A stretch of DNA of 64,000 nt from Corallium rubrum. Lineage: Eukaryota > Cnidaria > Anthozoa > Scleralcyonacea > Coralliidae. Within the stretch, counting starts at the first letter, position 1; each line of letters starts with the position of its first letter. The translations under genes and the position numbers were made by a program. The stretch covers positions 1,301,501 through 1,365,500 of the forward strand of contig OZ036017.1 of assembly GCA_964035015.1 (NCBI GenBank), given 5' to 3'. Below are positions 19,247 to 28,647 of the stretch, piece by piece. Under the pieces are notes generated by a model. The model did no database searches. It had not been told where the DNA came from and saw only the letters and a program-made list of their open reading frames with translations.

Positions 19247-22200
19247 CTCTTATCATCAAAGCATGAGAGTGACACCTTATTAATTTCATAACTACCCAGC
19301 TTATGTTTTACACTTCGGATTGTTTTCATTTTTTGAAACATTTGTTTCCCACCAAATAGTGTGCCTTTGTAGTTCTCATGTCTAATTTGTTTCTTAGTGA
19401 CACTCTTTTTAATTCCCTTCGCGGTTTTGCCACCTGCTCCGTTGTCTTTTAAATATGAATACATTTTACTTCTGAGACCAACGAATTCGATTATGGGAAC
19501 GCCAGCCGCCTCGTCCTTCATCTTCCCAATAACCTTTTTGTTCGAATTGTTGTAGTAAGGTGAGCTCTCTGAATAGTCCGAGTTATCGAAAATATTTTTA
19601 TCAGCCCAGAAGTCTTTGTAGACGTCTTCTGTTTCAATCTCATATGTCAGGCTGTCCGTATCTGTAAACAACAACTTAGCCCTTCTCCCATATTTCTCTA
19701 ACACATAGTTGTAATGAAAATTATACATCAGGGTTTTCGATAGATCCAGTATACACATACCAACGTAAGCCGGTCGGTTTAACGTTAACACTTCCTTAAT
19801 CTTATGAACGGCAACCAGGTTTTCGTTGAATATTTTGGCGGACACGAAGGTTGGTTTGGAAGTCAGCTTTAACAGCTTTTCTTCACTGGTGACCAACCGG
19901 CCGTCCACACGCTTTCTCAGGTTCTCCATTGTTTTTCCGAAAACGCTGTTGTTCATCAGCTTGAAGAAGTCCTTTTCGAAGGCGTTCCTGGCGGCGGTTC
20001 TCTTCACCGTGTTGAAGTCGATGTACTGCTTCAGCCAAGGGGATTGATTGAACAACAGAACCCGGTGAACTTTCTTCACCCTCATCCCAAGCCTAACGTA
20101 CAGCTGTAGGTTTCTGTAGTGGACGACATACCTTTCCTTCCCCATCAGGTTGGTTACCAACTTACTGACACCACCAACGCTGACGCCGAACTTCCTCTTA
20201 ATCTTAGAACAGTACTCCGACAACATATCTTCCCGTATTTCCATCTTTTCGGGGGCTAATGGGTAGTCGTTGTGTAGATCGTGGAGTTCAGGAGGATACT
20301 CAAGATCAACCTCAAGTATCATTCCAGTCCGACTGTCATTCTCCGGAAGTTCCCAGGCTAGGTTTTTCAGCTTAGATTCACTCATCCACCTGAATTTACC
20401 AGTTGGGAGGCACTGACTCATAGCCCAACCATACAGATTGTTAGCATCCAGGTACATTATGTACTTTACAGCCTCATCCTCACTATACCCCTTCATGTAT
20501 GGGTTGTTTGCTTTCCCATATCTGTTGGCTATGTAGCTAACCCCACCTCTCATTCCCTTCTCAATGAATTGGAACTTGTCGATGTCAGTCATTAGCTCCA
20601 ACGTAATCCCAGTCATTTTCAGCATAGCGTCCCATGCCAACCCCGGTGAGGTGAAATAGCGGCAGGGATCCAACCCATAGTACTGAACACAAGTCTTCCT
20701 AAAGTTCTCAAAGACGTCAGCTAACAACAGAACATCCTATTTCAGATACACGTCATGATAATCCCCCATCGTTCTCATTCCCAAACTCTCTCCAGACCCC
20801 CAAAGCATGGGAATACTGTTTATCGGTCATCGGTTCGTCATTCAGCACACTGTAGAACTCATTCTTCGGAGGCAACTCTGTTTCACCGAACCGACTGAAC
20901 GCGTTCATGTAGTCATAAGGATAAACACCCTTCGATCTCATAAGATACAATCGATCACCGAATTCCTCAGCTGTGTACCTGAACGACCCAACCGGTAAGT
21001 TTCCAACCAACCTGTCCAATGAACTACTCATAAACTGAAGACTGTCCAGAAACACAAGGTTTTTATCTAACATGAAGGCCATGTACTTCTCCATATTATT
21101 CGGAATGACATTAATCTCCTGCCCAAACTTTCCAATCTCACCCATGATGAGATGACTATCATAACCCCTCAGGTTGTGTAAGATGACTGGTATCTTATCA
21201 GTTAGTCTGTAACTTCTGTTACAAAGCTGGTGGGCTGATCCTCGGTACCTTCCTGTTACGTGACAGTGATCCCGGACCCTAACGTCCTCTGCTGTGTACT
21301 CCCACCACAGATATGACACTTTCCAGCGTACCTAAAGTCTGCCCTGTCAGAATCACTCAGAATCATGTCCTGGTTGAAGTGCTCTTTCCGAATACCCTTA
21401 CAGTACTCCACCTCTTCCAACATCTTTCTGATAAATTTGTTGACAGCACCTGGACCCCTATACACCTGAACGGGTTTACTATATCTATCGTCATAACAAC
21501 AGACAACCTTATACCCATAACCACAATCAGTATGTCTCTGATACCTCTCCATGTATGGTTTTTTCTCTTTCTCCTCTTGGTCTGACCCCAACACCTTCGG
21601 TCTGTCGACCTTTTCCGTGATCGCCTCGAAGTCAGCGTACACAACAAATGGGACATTTAGCTGTTTGTGGAAATAACTGTACCTCAGCACGTTCTTACCG
21701 GGGTCAGGCATCCTAACAGCCTGTTTACCATTTACACAACCTGATGTCTGTCCAGGACCTCCGCTGAGCTGAAACACTGGAGACAGTAAACACAGTAGTG
21801 TTTTTTCTCCCTATGCCTCGTCTTATTGTACATGAACCTATCAAAGTCCCTGATGAGGACGTAATGTTTGTTGTTTCCGTTGGTTATAATTAGTAGGTTC
21901 ATAAGGTCGGTGAATCTCTCCTCTGATACGTAAACCGGAAAGGTTAACCCATCTTCATAACCAAAAACGTTGATACGTATCTCATTCTGTCTTTCCACCC
22001 GGTTATACTGTTTTTGAGTCACAGGGAAGCTGATTCCACCATAATCCAAGTCGTTAACGTGGTCTTGGTACTTAGATACCCTTTGTGGGTTTCTTGGGAC
22101 AGGAAACTTATGAGCCAGATGACACCACATAAAACACCTATCATCATTATTTTTAACGTTGATCAGCCCCTTCCGACTATTCCTCAATTCCTTAGGGAGG

Positions 22201-22620
22201 TCAACATACGACGAACCTTCCAGTGGACTGTACACAGTCAGATTGATGTAGTGACCGTCGACTGAGTTTACTGTCCAGCCGGATCCCTCGCTTATCCACC
22301 GGGCTATCCTAGCCACCACCTCCTCATTCGCGACGTCAACGTCCTGACCGATTTCATTACCACTGATCACAGTCCTGATGTGGCTGTTGAAGTGAGCCGT
22401 CTTATAAGTTGTTCCGCCGGACACCTCGTTCTCAAGCGTTACAACCAGCGTTTCAGCGAACTTCAACCCCCTCATCTCAGTCAGCTCCCGACGTAGTAAC
22501 CGTACCACATCATTCCTGAGGGCGTTTACCTGTTCCAATGGGTCTTGACTTACTACAGCACAACTGAACGACTTGGTCTTACCCCTCAGGGCTCTGTCTA
22601 ACTGGTTTATGTCGTAACCG
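19171..22620 (-). pseudogene. Protein-primed family B DNA polymerase (pPolB) of Polinton B, several lesions
   Basis: This is the replicative polymerase of the element, about 1,100 codons. The N-terminal region begins near 22615 (NQLDRALRGKTKSF), overlapping or adjoining the zinc-ribbon gene. ExoI is FVVYADFEA (about 21640) and ExoII is NLRGYDSHL (about 21170). ExoIII is HDVYLK-stop-DVLLLADVF (about 20740), where a Gln codon has become TAG. Polymerase motif A is MYLDANNLYGWAMS (about 20450), motif B KLMNNSVFGKTMEN (about 19940) and motif C FTDTDSL (about 19660). Frameshifts lie near 21750 and 21290. The polymerase half (19171-20727) is one open frame. The identity is secure; activity is lost. 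Confidence 0.93.
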
Positions 22621-22662
22621 ATTAGTCATTCGTAGAGACGGAGGTCTTCGTCGGAATAGTCG

Positions 22663-23313
22663 TCATCCTGGTGGATCATGACATCTGGATCCATCGTTAT
22701 AACAGGGGTGATCACATTCCGTTAGGTGTCGTCCCAACCACTTGGTGTAGAACTTGTCCGGGGTACGGTCCCAACCAAGTTCTTTATACACAATCCCAAA
22801 CAGATTGTTATCAAACAGATCCTTCGTTTTCCCCTTTTTAAGATCCTTTAGGTTACCCAGTAACTCAATCCCTCTTCTTGAGCACAATCTGATGATGTAA
22901 TAATTGTATCTGGATAGGTTACGACCTTTTATCAGACCCTTCCTGTCCATCACTAGGAGAACTTTGGAAAAGTCGACTAAAACAATATCAACGGCTGTAT
23001 CCCTGACAACTCTGGTGAGTCTCTTCCTCATCCAATGATTTCTCGAATGCTCACTTCTATGACCAACAGCCGCCCGGTATCTCCCGACAACATACCCATA
23101 TTCTGTGTCACCACATCCTGGACAGGAATACATCTCAGTGCTCACCTTCACATGAAATCTGGAACAATCCCCACACCACAGTTTCGTACTACGTCCGGGC
23201 GGATCCCGGGTCGGGGGTGTTAACTCAATCCCCATCTGCTTACAGACCCATTCAACGCTTGAAGACCCACAATTCTTCAGCCCCTCTGGTAAATCCGACC
23301 AGGAAACAGACAT
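22663..23313 (-). CDS. Zinc-ribbon Polinton protein, possibly VLTF3-like
   Basis: This is an ORF of about 216 codons from the ATG at 23311-23313, which sits in GTTATAATG. Residues 45-75 carry a four-Cys ribbon (LWCGDCSRF...YSCPGCGD). A helical segment (HSRNHWMRKRL) and a charged C-terminal half follow. The ribbon plus the downstream [YH]SRNHW-like block recalls the late transcription factor VLTF3 of large DNA viruses and some Polinton-like viruses. This is a weak pattern match. The 3' end is suspicious: an open alternative frame continues with an acidic tail (DDDYSDEDLRLYE) to about 22627, so a one-base slip near 22690 may have truncated it. It lies just upstream of PolB. Confidence 0.55.
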   Translation of the reverse strand: MSVSWSDLPEGLKNCGSSSVEWVCKQMGIELTPPTRDPPGRSTKLWCGDCSRFHVKVSTEMYSCPGCGDTEYGYVVGRYRAAVGHRSEHSRNHWMRKRLTRVVRDTAVDIVLVDFSKVLLVMDRKGLIKGRNLSRYNYYIIRLCSRRGIELLGNLKDLKKGKTKDLFDNNLFGIVYKELGWDRTPDKFYTKWLGRHLTECDHPCYNDGSRCHDPPG

Positions 23314-23345
23314 TATAACCAAACCCTAACAAATCCCCTTAACCC

Positions 23346-23756
23346 CTACAAAACAAACCTGGACATCAGATACCCACCAACCAGACCAACAGACCCGATA
23401 AACAAGGTCTGATACTCTTTCATCTCACCCGATGGTTTGTAATAGTCAGACAGCTCAGGCTTTGGCTGGGACAACCCAACCTGCCTCAACCTATCCTTCA
23501 GCAGATCCAGAGCGTGATTCGTTGTGTTGATGTCGGCGTTGGCGTCAGACAGTTTCTGTCTCAACCTCTGTATCCTATCCTTCTTATCCACTTCACTCTC
23601 ATACCATTTCTCCTTTGCTTTAGGCAGCTGCTCAAGGGCGTGATTGTGTCTCTTAATCTCAGCCTCATATCCGCTGTGATTTAACTCTGAAAACAGGAAT
23701 CCAGCGCCTGCGAAGGCCAAGGCGTTAAACAGTCCACCAGCAACTACACTAGCCAT
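23346..23756 (-). CDS. Small Polinton membrane/coiled-coil protein (MASVVAGG type)
   Basis: This is a 136-residue protein from the ATG at 23754-23756, which is preceded by TTATATATAT. The upstream in-frame Met at 23786 is less likely. An N-terminal hydrophobic, small-residue segment (GGLFNALAFAGAGFLF) is followed by about 80 highly charged residues with heptad character. A second hydrophobic stretch (LFIGSVGLVGGYL) lies near the C-terminus. The MASVVAGG start and layout recur in cnidarian Polinton-like loci as I know them. Function is unknown; a membrane-anchored virion or assembly protein is possible. The ORF is intact. Confidence 0.68.
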   Translation of the reverse strand: MASVVAGGLFNALAFAGAGFLFSELNHSGYEAEIKRHNHALEQLPKAKEKWYESEVDKKDRIQRLRQKLSDANADINTTNHALDLLKDRLRQVGLSQPKPELSDYYKPSGEMKEYQTLFIGSVGLVGGYLMSRFVL

Positions 23757-23785
23757 ATATATATAACTAGAGATAATACACTTCA

Positions 23786-24177
23786 TTACAAAGATCCGAT
23801 AATAGAATGAATGTCACATCTTTTCCAATACGGAATCCTTATTAGGTAATGACCGTTGTTCTTGGCATACTTATCCTTCATCCGATCGTGTATCTTCTGT
23901 ACCCTAAAGCGCCTTTCTGCCTCTTCCTGAGTTACCTTACCCGACCAAGTGGAAGGGTGAAAATGTTGTTCACCATCATACTCAATCAGTATGAAACGCC
24001 ATCACTAAGAGGTATCGCGAAGTCATACCTCAAAAGACCACCACCCAACCCCACTAACCCATCAAAAGTCTTCTCCCTGATTGCTTCAATTCTGTTAGCG
24101 CGTAAAGCGTTTTGTACATCTCTCTCTCCCCTAGACATAGGGGGCAGCCAATGTGTCTCGACCTCCATAATAACCAT
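23786..24177 (-). pseudogene. Restriction-endonuclease-like nuclease, frameshifted
   Basis: The first frame (24177-23986) reads SRGERDVQNALRANRIEAIREKTFDGL...LLRYDFAIPL. After a one-base shift near 23995 it continues ILIEYDGEQHFHPSTW, a charged helix, and YLIRIPYWKRCD to the stop at 23786. The order GE..(I/V), then (Y/R)DF, then EYDGEQH, then LIRIPYW is that of small PD-(D/E)XK nucleases seen in phages and large DNA viruses. Asp in YDF and Glu-Gln-His in DGEQH are the likely catalytic residues. Such an enzyme could process replication intermediates or act as a homing-type nuclease. It overlaps no other real gene. Confidence 0.65.
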
Positions 24178-24198
24178 CGGCTATGGGACTTTCTTAGG

Positions 24199-24443
24199 CT
24201 ACTTAGGTTTTGAAAAAGGGTCAACCGGTAGGTACCCCTTCGATTGGGCATATGATATTTAATCCCAACCGTACTAATTCCAACGGCTAGAGCCAGCTTG
24301 ACGGTACCTTTTACCGACTCAGGAGTACCCAAAGGTTCCCTTAACACTTTCTTCGAAACCATAGAAATCGCCACAGCTCCACTTGTAATCAGGAGAGCAT
24401 CGTAGAGCTCGTTCAGCAGTTCTTTTCGGTCGGTGGTTGACAT
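24199..24443 (-). pseudogene. Small single-TM Polinton protein, disrupted near the C-terminus
   Basis: The ATG at 24441-24443 (MSTTDRKELL) opens a short protein with an N-terminal helix and the segment ALLITSGAVAISMVSKK. A second small-residue, hydrophobic stretch is VKLALAVGISTVGI. A 5-bp duplication-like insertion near 24252 (CATAT) shifts the frame. Without it, the frame would close after about 19 more codons at 24199, giving roughly 80 residues. In the present sequence the shifted frame runs on to 24054 across the nuclease gene. Function is unknown; its size and TM segment place it with the other small membrane proteins in this cluster. Confidence 0.55.
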
Positions 24444-24459
24444 GATACTAACACATATT

Positions 24460-24849
24460 TCATTCATCGAAGGTGTCTAAAACCGGAAAAGTCCGAACGG
24501 GGTTCTGTGACTCAGGTTTCACCACAGTTCCTTCCATTACCTTCTCCTCATCAACGGTTTTCAGCCTCTGAACCTCCCTTCTCTCCTGCCTCATAGTGTA
24601 ATAAAGTGAAGCCCCACCGATAATCAGTCCAACGGTTCCGATTATGTAGCCATAATAAGCTGACCGACCCCCACCAACCGCGAAGTCAACCGCCAACCGC
24701 TCCCTAGCTTTCCTCTCCTTGGCTGCCTTCGATATCTGAGCCAGTCGTTTACCAGCAGCCACCCGTTTCGGATCCTTGACTCTCTCCGTCTTGACCGCTG
24801 ATGTTATTTTAGGGACTTCCAGGGTTTTCTCAGATGTTTCGTCAGCCAT
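24460..24849 (-). CDS. Small Polinton protein, basic with one TM segment
   Basis: This is a 129-residue protein from the ATG at 24847-24849 (context TCTATAGATGG). The N-terminus is charged and Lys/Arg-rich (KDPKRVAAGKRLAQISKAAKERK). A single hydrophobic segment (YYGYIIGTVGLIIGGASLYY, about residues 65-84) precedes an acidic tail. The KDPKRVAAGKRLA block is one I associate with small ORFs of cnidarian Polintons. The intact ORF, minus strand and tight spacing suggest a multi-gene unit with its neighbours. The basic N-terminal region could bind DNA at a membrane, but this is inference only. Confidence 0.68.
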   Translation of the reverse strand: MADETSEKTLEVPKITSAVKTERVKDPKRVAAGKRLAQISKAAKERKARERLAVDFAVGGGRSAYYGYIIGTVGLIIGGASLYYTMRQERREVQRLKTVDEEKVMEGTVVKPESQNPVRTFPVLDTFDE

Positions 24850-24902
24850 CTATAGACTAACCTATATTCCATCTGTAGGGAATCTGTGAGGCTGTCTGTC
24901 AG

Positions 24903-25160
24903 TTAATCTGTAGGACCATCTGTAGGAGTCTGTGAGGAATCCGTGAGGTCACCGGGAGGAATCTCCGAGGTCATCTGTAGGGAGTCTGTGAGGTCATCTA
25001 TAGGAATCTCTGAGACTGTCGGCCAGACAACAACAGATTCAGTCACGTAGTACTCTCCCCTACGGTTTCTCCTAACACAATGTCTCATCACCCTGATAGC
25101 TCTTCTGAGGGTGTGGAAGATAATCAGTATGGGTCGTCTAAGTCTCTTTGGAATCTTCAT
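24903..25160 (-). CDS. Small basic Polinton protein with repetitive Thr/Asp-rich tail
   Basis: This is an 85-residue protein from the ATG at 25158-25160 (TTTTATATGAAG). An upstream in-frame start at 25310 would overlap the kinase gene and is less likely. The first 40 residues are very basic (KRLRRPILIIFHTLRRAIRVM, RRNRRGEYY). The C-terminal 40 consist of degenerate Asp-Leu-Thr-Asp-Ser repeats encoded by a degenerate DNA repeat at 24870-25020 (TCTGTGAGG and relatives). The basic part could bind DNA, by analogy with adenovirus core proteins, but no homology is claimed. It is divergent from the kinase, with 45 bp between the starts. Confidence 0.55.
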   Translation of the reverse strand: MKIPKRLRRPILIIFHTLRRAIRVMRHCVRRNRRGEYYVTESVVVWPTVSEIPIDDLTDSLQMTSEIPPGDLTDSSQTPTDGPTD

Positions 25161-25205
25161 ATAAAATACGGAAGGTCTAGGATCATACCGTACACCTAGG
25201 GTATA

Positions 25206-25802
25206 ATGACCAACCCAAAGTTCGGTGCTCGACTGATCGCCCTCGACGGAAACATCGGTGTGGGGAAGACAACATTCGTGAAACCATTCGCTAGGAGAAA
25301 TGGTTACCATCTCATAGAAGAGCCAGTCGAAGACAATCCATACCTCGAAAGGTTTTACGCTAACCCCGGGAGGTGGACGTATGAGATGGAGACCTGGTTC
25401 CTCGGTGAGAGAATCGACGCTTACCTGAAGGCTCTGGAGTTAATCAACGAGGGGGAGAATGTGATTATAGAGCGAACACATCACAGCTGTATGGTTTTCA
25501 CTAAGAACTGTTGGCGTAATGGGTGGATAACCAGCAAACAGTTCTCTGAGTATTCCCAGGTCTTCCACTCACTAAACAATCTACTACCAACCCCTGATGC
25601 CCTACTATTCCTAGAAGCTTCAGTTGACACTTGTCACGGCCGAATGCTCAGGAGAGGTCGGAAATGTGAAGCCGGTGTAACTAAGGATTATCTCAGGTGT
25701 ATAGAGAGGTATATGAGGGAGATGACTGAGGACATAGCCCTTAATGGAACTAAGGTGATTACCCTCGATTGGGAAGACTTCGGTCCGGATGAGTCGAGGT
25801 AG
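25206..25802 (+). CDS. Deoxynucleoside kinase (dNK/TK2-like)
   Basis: This is a 198-residue kinase expected to phosphorylate deoxynucleosides and raise dNTP supply. The ATG at 25206 lies in GTATAATG. The P-loop is GNIGVGKTT (residues 15-23), followed by the substrate-site EEP (38-40). The ERTHHSCMVF segment occupies the position of the family's ERS motif, with Thr for Ser. A lid-like RRGRKCEAGVTKDYL lies near residue 150, as in Drosophila dNK and mitochondrial TK2/dGK. Length is slightly short, and an alternative frame stays open for another 49 codons (25802-25948). The tail may thus have been lost to a one-base slip. It is the only rightward gene in this part of B. Confidence 0.85.
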   Translation: MTNPKFGARLIALDGNIGVGKTTFVKPFARRNGYHLIEEPVEDNPYLERFYANPGRWTYEMETWFLGERIDAYLKALELINEGENVIIERTHHSCMVFTKNCWRNGWITSKQFSEYSQVFHSLNNLLPTPDALLFLEASVDTCHGRMLRRGRKCEAGVTKDYLRCIERYMREMTEDIALNGTKVITLDWEDFGPDESR

Positions 25803-25895
25803 TCGGTACCCTCAACGGAATTCCTAACGGATTTCACGGTTGGATGGCCCGTTTGGGTGACCGAGACGTCTACATACCAGAGATAGTCAGAACCG

Positions 25896-26408
25896 TTAGC
25901 CAGGCCCAGCAGGCTCAGGTGAGTCATAGGTCCTGTGATACTGTGTGATCATACTGTCGAAATGTGGACAGACCTCAGTCACAATGTCATCGAGTACACA
26001 GACGTCGGATAGGAAGACAGTTTCGTCGTAGGAAGCTCCGCGTAGGAAGCTTCTGATTTGTGTCAGAACCTTGTGGTAGTTGATATGAGCGAATTCACAG
26101 TTTTCCAGTCTACCAGGCATCCCCGACTTGGTGATATATCCCTGAATCAGAACGCCAGGCCCGGCTACAGTTCCAAGGATCAGTGGGTTAGCTGTAACAC
26201 CACCGGCTATCCCCCCAATCACAGTCAACCCAATACTAACCGTCTCGAGGATCATCTTCAGTCTCTTCAGTCGGGTGTGTTTCCACTTGTAACAAGTCGC
26301 TAGCTTATGGTAATACGAATAAAGTCTTTGTAGTTTGTCTACTTCAACCGATTGGAGGTTTTTACCAATGTGGTTAAAGCTGATAACGCTTTTTCTTTTT
26401 TTTCTCAT
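25896..26408 (-). CDS. Polinton protein with a two-helix membrane hairpin
   Basis: This is a 170-residue intact ORF. The N-terminal 50 residues are basic and Tyr/Lys-rich (KLQRLYSYYHKLATCYKWKH). Two adjacent hydrophobic segments form a hairpin (IGLTVIGGIAGGV and LILGTVAGPGVLI, about 60-95). The C-terminal half is soluble and mixed (FLRGASYDETVFL). This order of YKWKH-type helix, TM hairpin and helical tail resembles membrane-associated two-TM proteins such as SLATT-domain proteins, but only loosely. It recurs in cnidarian Polinton-like loci. It may be convergent with an extended kinase tail (overlap 25896-25948). Function is unknown. Confidence 0.65.
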   Translation of the reverse strand: MRKKRKSVISFNHIGKNLQSVEVDKLQRLYSYYHKLATCYKWKHTRLKRLKMILETVSIGLTVIGGIAGGVTANPLILGTVAGPGVLIQGYITKSGMPGRLENCEFAHINYHKVLTQIRSFLRGASYDETVFLSDVCVLDDIVTEVCPHFDSMITQYHRTYDSPEPAGPG

Positions 26409-26490
26409 TCTAATTACAGGTCATATTCGACCATGGTCCTGTTACAAATCTTTTCAATCTCAGGATCCCCCAGACGACCCTCTACGATTC

Positions 26491-27192
26491 TCATACCGTA
26501 AAAGTTGATGTCTGAGTAAAAACTTTTAAGCTGTTTACCCCAAACACATTAAGATAAGGTTTCCCTATCTGTTCGATGTCACACATAGTGTATGAGTCCC
26601 TCAGTATCTCACCATTTATCCTGACGTGTGACACTCTAAGCCCAGATAGCCAGTGGACAGATATCAGAACCTTTTTTCCGATGAACTTCGCTGGAATTGT
26701 GCACTCACGAAACCTAGACGGTGTCATCCCACCGTAAACCAGTTTGTCACTCACCCCAGCTTTAAACCCAAGGCTTTTACCTTCGTTAACACTGTCATTG
26801 GTAACAATTACCTCCCAGACATCCGACGCTGATCTCATACTATTCCTCTTTACCACAACGAAAACCGAAACATCGGTGAACATGAATCTGGGTACGTTAG
26901 CGTGGAAGGCTGTTCTTATCGTCGTCTCAGGGTAAAGGAAGTGGTGGTCACCGGTGGTGCTCAGCTGTGGGTTAATACTAGAAGGTCTCCAAAACATGGC
27001 TGAGTGGCTCTCACCATCCCTATCCTCTATGTAGTCAACAAAGGGAGAGAATTTGGAGATCGCGTTCTTACTGGCTCTGGTTACGTTCAGGTCGAAGATG
27101 ACTCTGTGGTTATGGGTTTTCGTGTAAGCTTTTAGTTTATCATTGAGTTGTTTATTAGTGATTGGTCTGTTGTAACCATAAAACAGACTCAT
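26491..27192 (-). CDS. Unknown Polinton protein, possibly structural (element B, intact)
   Basis: This is a 233-residue intact ORF, homologous to the partial gene at 1-420. It starts at the ATG at 27190-27192 in the AGTATATGAG context. It is rich in alternating hydrophobic and polar segments typical of beta-sandwich folds (RFMFTDVSVFVVVKRN, KVLISVHWLSGLRVSHVRI), with no signal peptide or TM segment. Strong conservation between A and B suggests it was under selection before the elements died. The position next to another conserved unknown gene and opposite the capsid cluster is compatible with a minor virion or attachment protein. No motif allows a firmer call. Confidence 0.65.
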   Translation of the reverse strand: MSLFYGYNRPITNKQLNDKLKAYTKTHNHRVIFDLNVTRASKNAISKFSPFVDYIEDRDGESHSAMFWRPSSINPQLSTTGDHHFLYPETTIRTAFHANVPRFMFTDVSVFVVVKRNSMRSASDVWEVIVTNDSVNEGKSLGFKAGVSDKLVYGGMTPSRFRECTIPAKFIGKKVLISVHWLSGLRVSHVRINGEILRDSYTMCDIEQIGKPYLNVFGVNSLKVFTQTSTFTV

Positions 27193-27242
27193 ATACTATA
27201 GGACGTATTTAGTAAACAGATACCCAGACACAGCTGTTATGA

Positions 27243-28628
27243 CTAACAGAATCCCCAACTCATTGTCTGGTCCCCCGTCCCAACCGAGGGGGTGTTGTGC
27301 CCTCTTCGGGTTGGTGTGGTTGTCTCCAGACTCCAACCGGTTGGTGTTGGTGTCTGAGTCCTGAGGCTTTGGGTGTTGTCTAGTGAATCAAGATGATCCC
27401 CACCATCCTGATGGGGTTTTTTTGGGTCTGGTTTGGTGTGAGCCGTAAAGTAATTGATACCATGGTTCACACCAAATCTCATACTGTAGTTTGCAACCTG
27501 TAGTTTGTTGTTGTAGCCAGCAATCGGATTTTTAAGAATTATAATTAGGTTGGATGGTAACAGCCAAAGACTTGGTGAGACTGCTAGATTTAGGACGACA
27601 TTCGTGTCTGTCACCGCTCTATTCATATTGTTTATCCATGTAGCTGGGTTGTAGTTGATAATACTATCCTCAACCAGTTGCCTAAACACTTTCTGGGTCT
27701 CCAATGCACTTGCCCTATCACCATATATACTTTGTTTTGTCTTTGCCTGAGCACCAAGAATGGAATAAACAAACGCCTCTATGCTCTGATTTAGGAGTAG
27801 GAGACCATTTGAGGTTAAACCATCACTCGTCTTTGGTATGAATTTCTTAAAATCCCCACTAACATCTCTTAACCTCCTGGTTCTTCTCCATTTTGTTACT
27901 GAGTGCTCGGGGTCTTCTGTGTGTTCTACCTCCTGCCACGTCCACCTCGGCGCCTTATCTTCCTCCATCAAAAATGTTGCACCATAGCTTCTCATAATGT
28001 CACTTATTTCTAAGTCTGATTTTACATCAAACTCTCTCATAATTCTTCTTATTGTGAAATACAGATGAAATCTCAAAAGTGACGTAACTTCCGGTGGAAC
28101 GTCATCACTGGGTGTTAGATGAAGTAATGACACCCCAGAAGCATATGTAGCGACGTACGTCCCCACAAGCGCTTGGTAATATTTCTCTTTTAGATCCCAT
28201 TTAGAGTATGAGGAAGTTCTTATATCTAACGGTGGGAGATCACTTTGAAAATATTCTTTCTCATTCACATAAATCCGAAATTGATTGACTGGATAATTCA
28301 GGACATATTCCGCTGGAAAATTATCATAGTAATAATATGACCCATGTGTTTCGTACATTGATCTGTGTTGTTTTCCTTTTGGGATTGTCTGAACGTGACC
28401 ACCTAATAACCATATTTTTGGAAATCTGGGCGGTGGTTTATTTATTGTTAAATACTTGGTGTAGTCTTTATTGTTCTTAAACTCCGAATCGCCGGTGTAA
28501 ATGTACGTACCGTCGATAGGTCTGAAGAATATACCAGGTTCTGATTGGCCAAACACTGAATCAGTTATGAACTTGGTTCTATCAGCGTATGGATATTTGG
28601 TGAAAAACTCTCTCAGAGTTTTACTCAT
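27243..28628 (-). CDS. Conserved Polinton protein of unknown function (element B, intact)
   Basis: This is a 461-residue intact ORF from the ATG at 28626-28628; the A copy is split by a LINE. Recognisable conserved blocks are YVLNYPVNQFRIYVNEKEYF (about 108-127), LLHLTPSDDVPPEV, HLYFTIRRIM and SIEAFVYSILGAQ (about 285). A late SLWLLPSNLIIILKNPIAGY block follows, with a low-complexity Thr/Pro/Asp tail. These blocks recur in cnidarian Polinton-like loci. No TM segment or catalytic signature stands out. It is transcribed divergently from the integrase with only 19 bp between the starts, so they must share a very compact promoter. A virion or DNA-protecting role would be guesswork. Confidence 0.68.
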   Translation of the reverse strand: MSKTLREFFTKYPYADRTKFITDSVFGQSEPGIFFRPIDGTYIYTGDSEFKNNKDYTKYLTINKPPPRFPKIWLLGGHVQTIPKGKQHRSMYETHGSYYYYDNFPAEYVLNYPVNQFRIYVNEKEYFQSDLPPLDIRTSSYSKWDLKEKYYQALVGTYVATYASGVSLLHLTPSDDVPPEVTSLLRFHLYFTIRRIMREFDVKSDLEISDIMRSYGATFLMEEDKAPRWTWQEVEHTEDPEHSVTKWRRTRRLRDVSGDFKKFIPKTSDGLTSNGLLLLNQSIEAFVYSILGAQAKTKQSIYGDRASALETQKVFRQLVEDSIINYNPATWINNMNRAVTDTNVVLNLAVSPSLWLLPSNLIIILKNPIAGYNNKLQVANYSMRFGVNHGINYFTAHTKPDPKKPHQDGGDHLDSLDNTQSLRTQTPTPTGWSLETTTPTRRGHNTPSVGTGDQTMSWGFC

Positions 28629-28647
28629 ATAACAAAGGTTAGGTTAT

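Noticed and set aside
23849..24262. Plus-strand 137-codon frame
   Set aside because: Antisense of the nuclease-like and small TM genes, whose minus-strand readings contain recognisable motifs.
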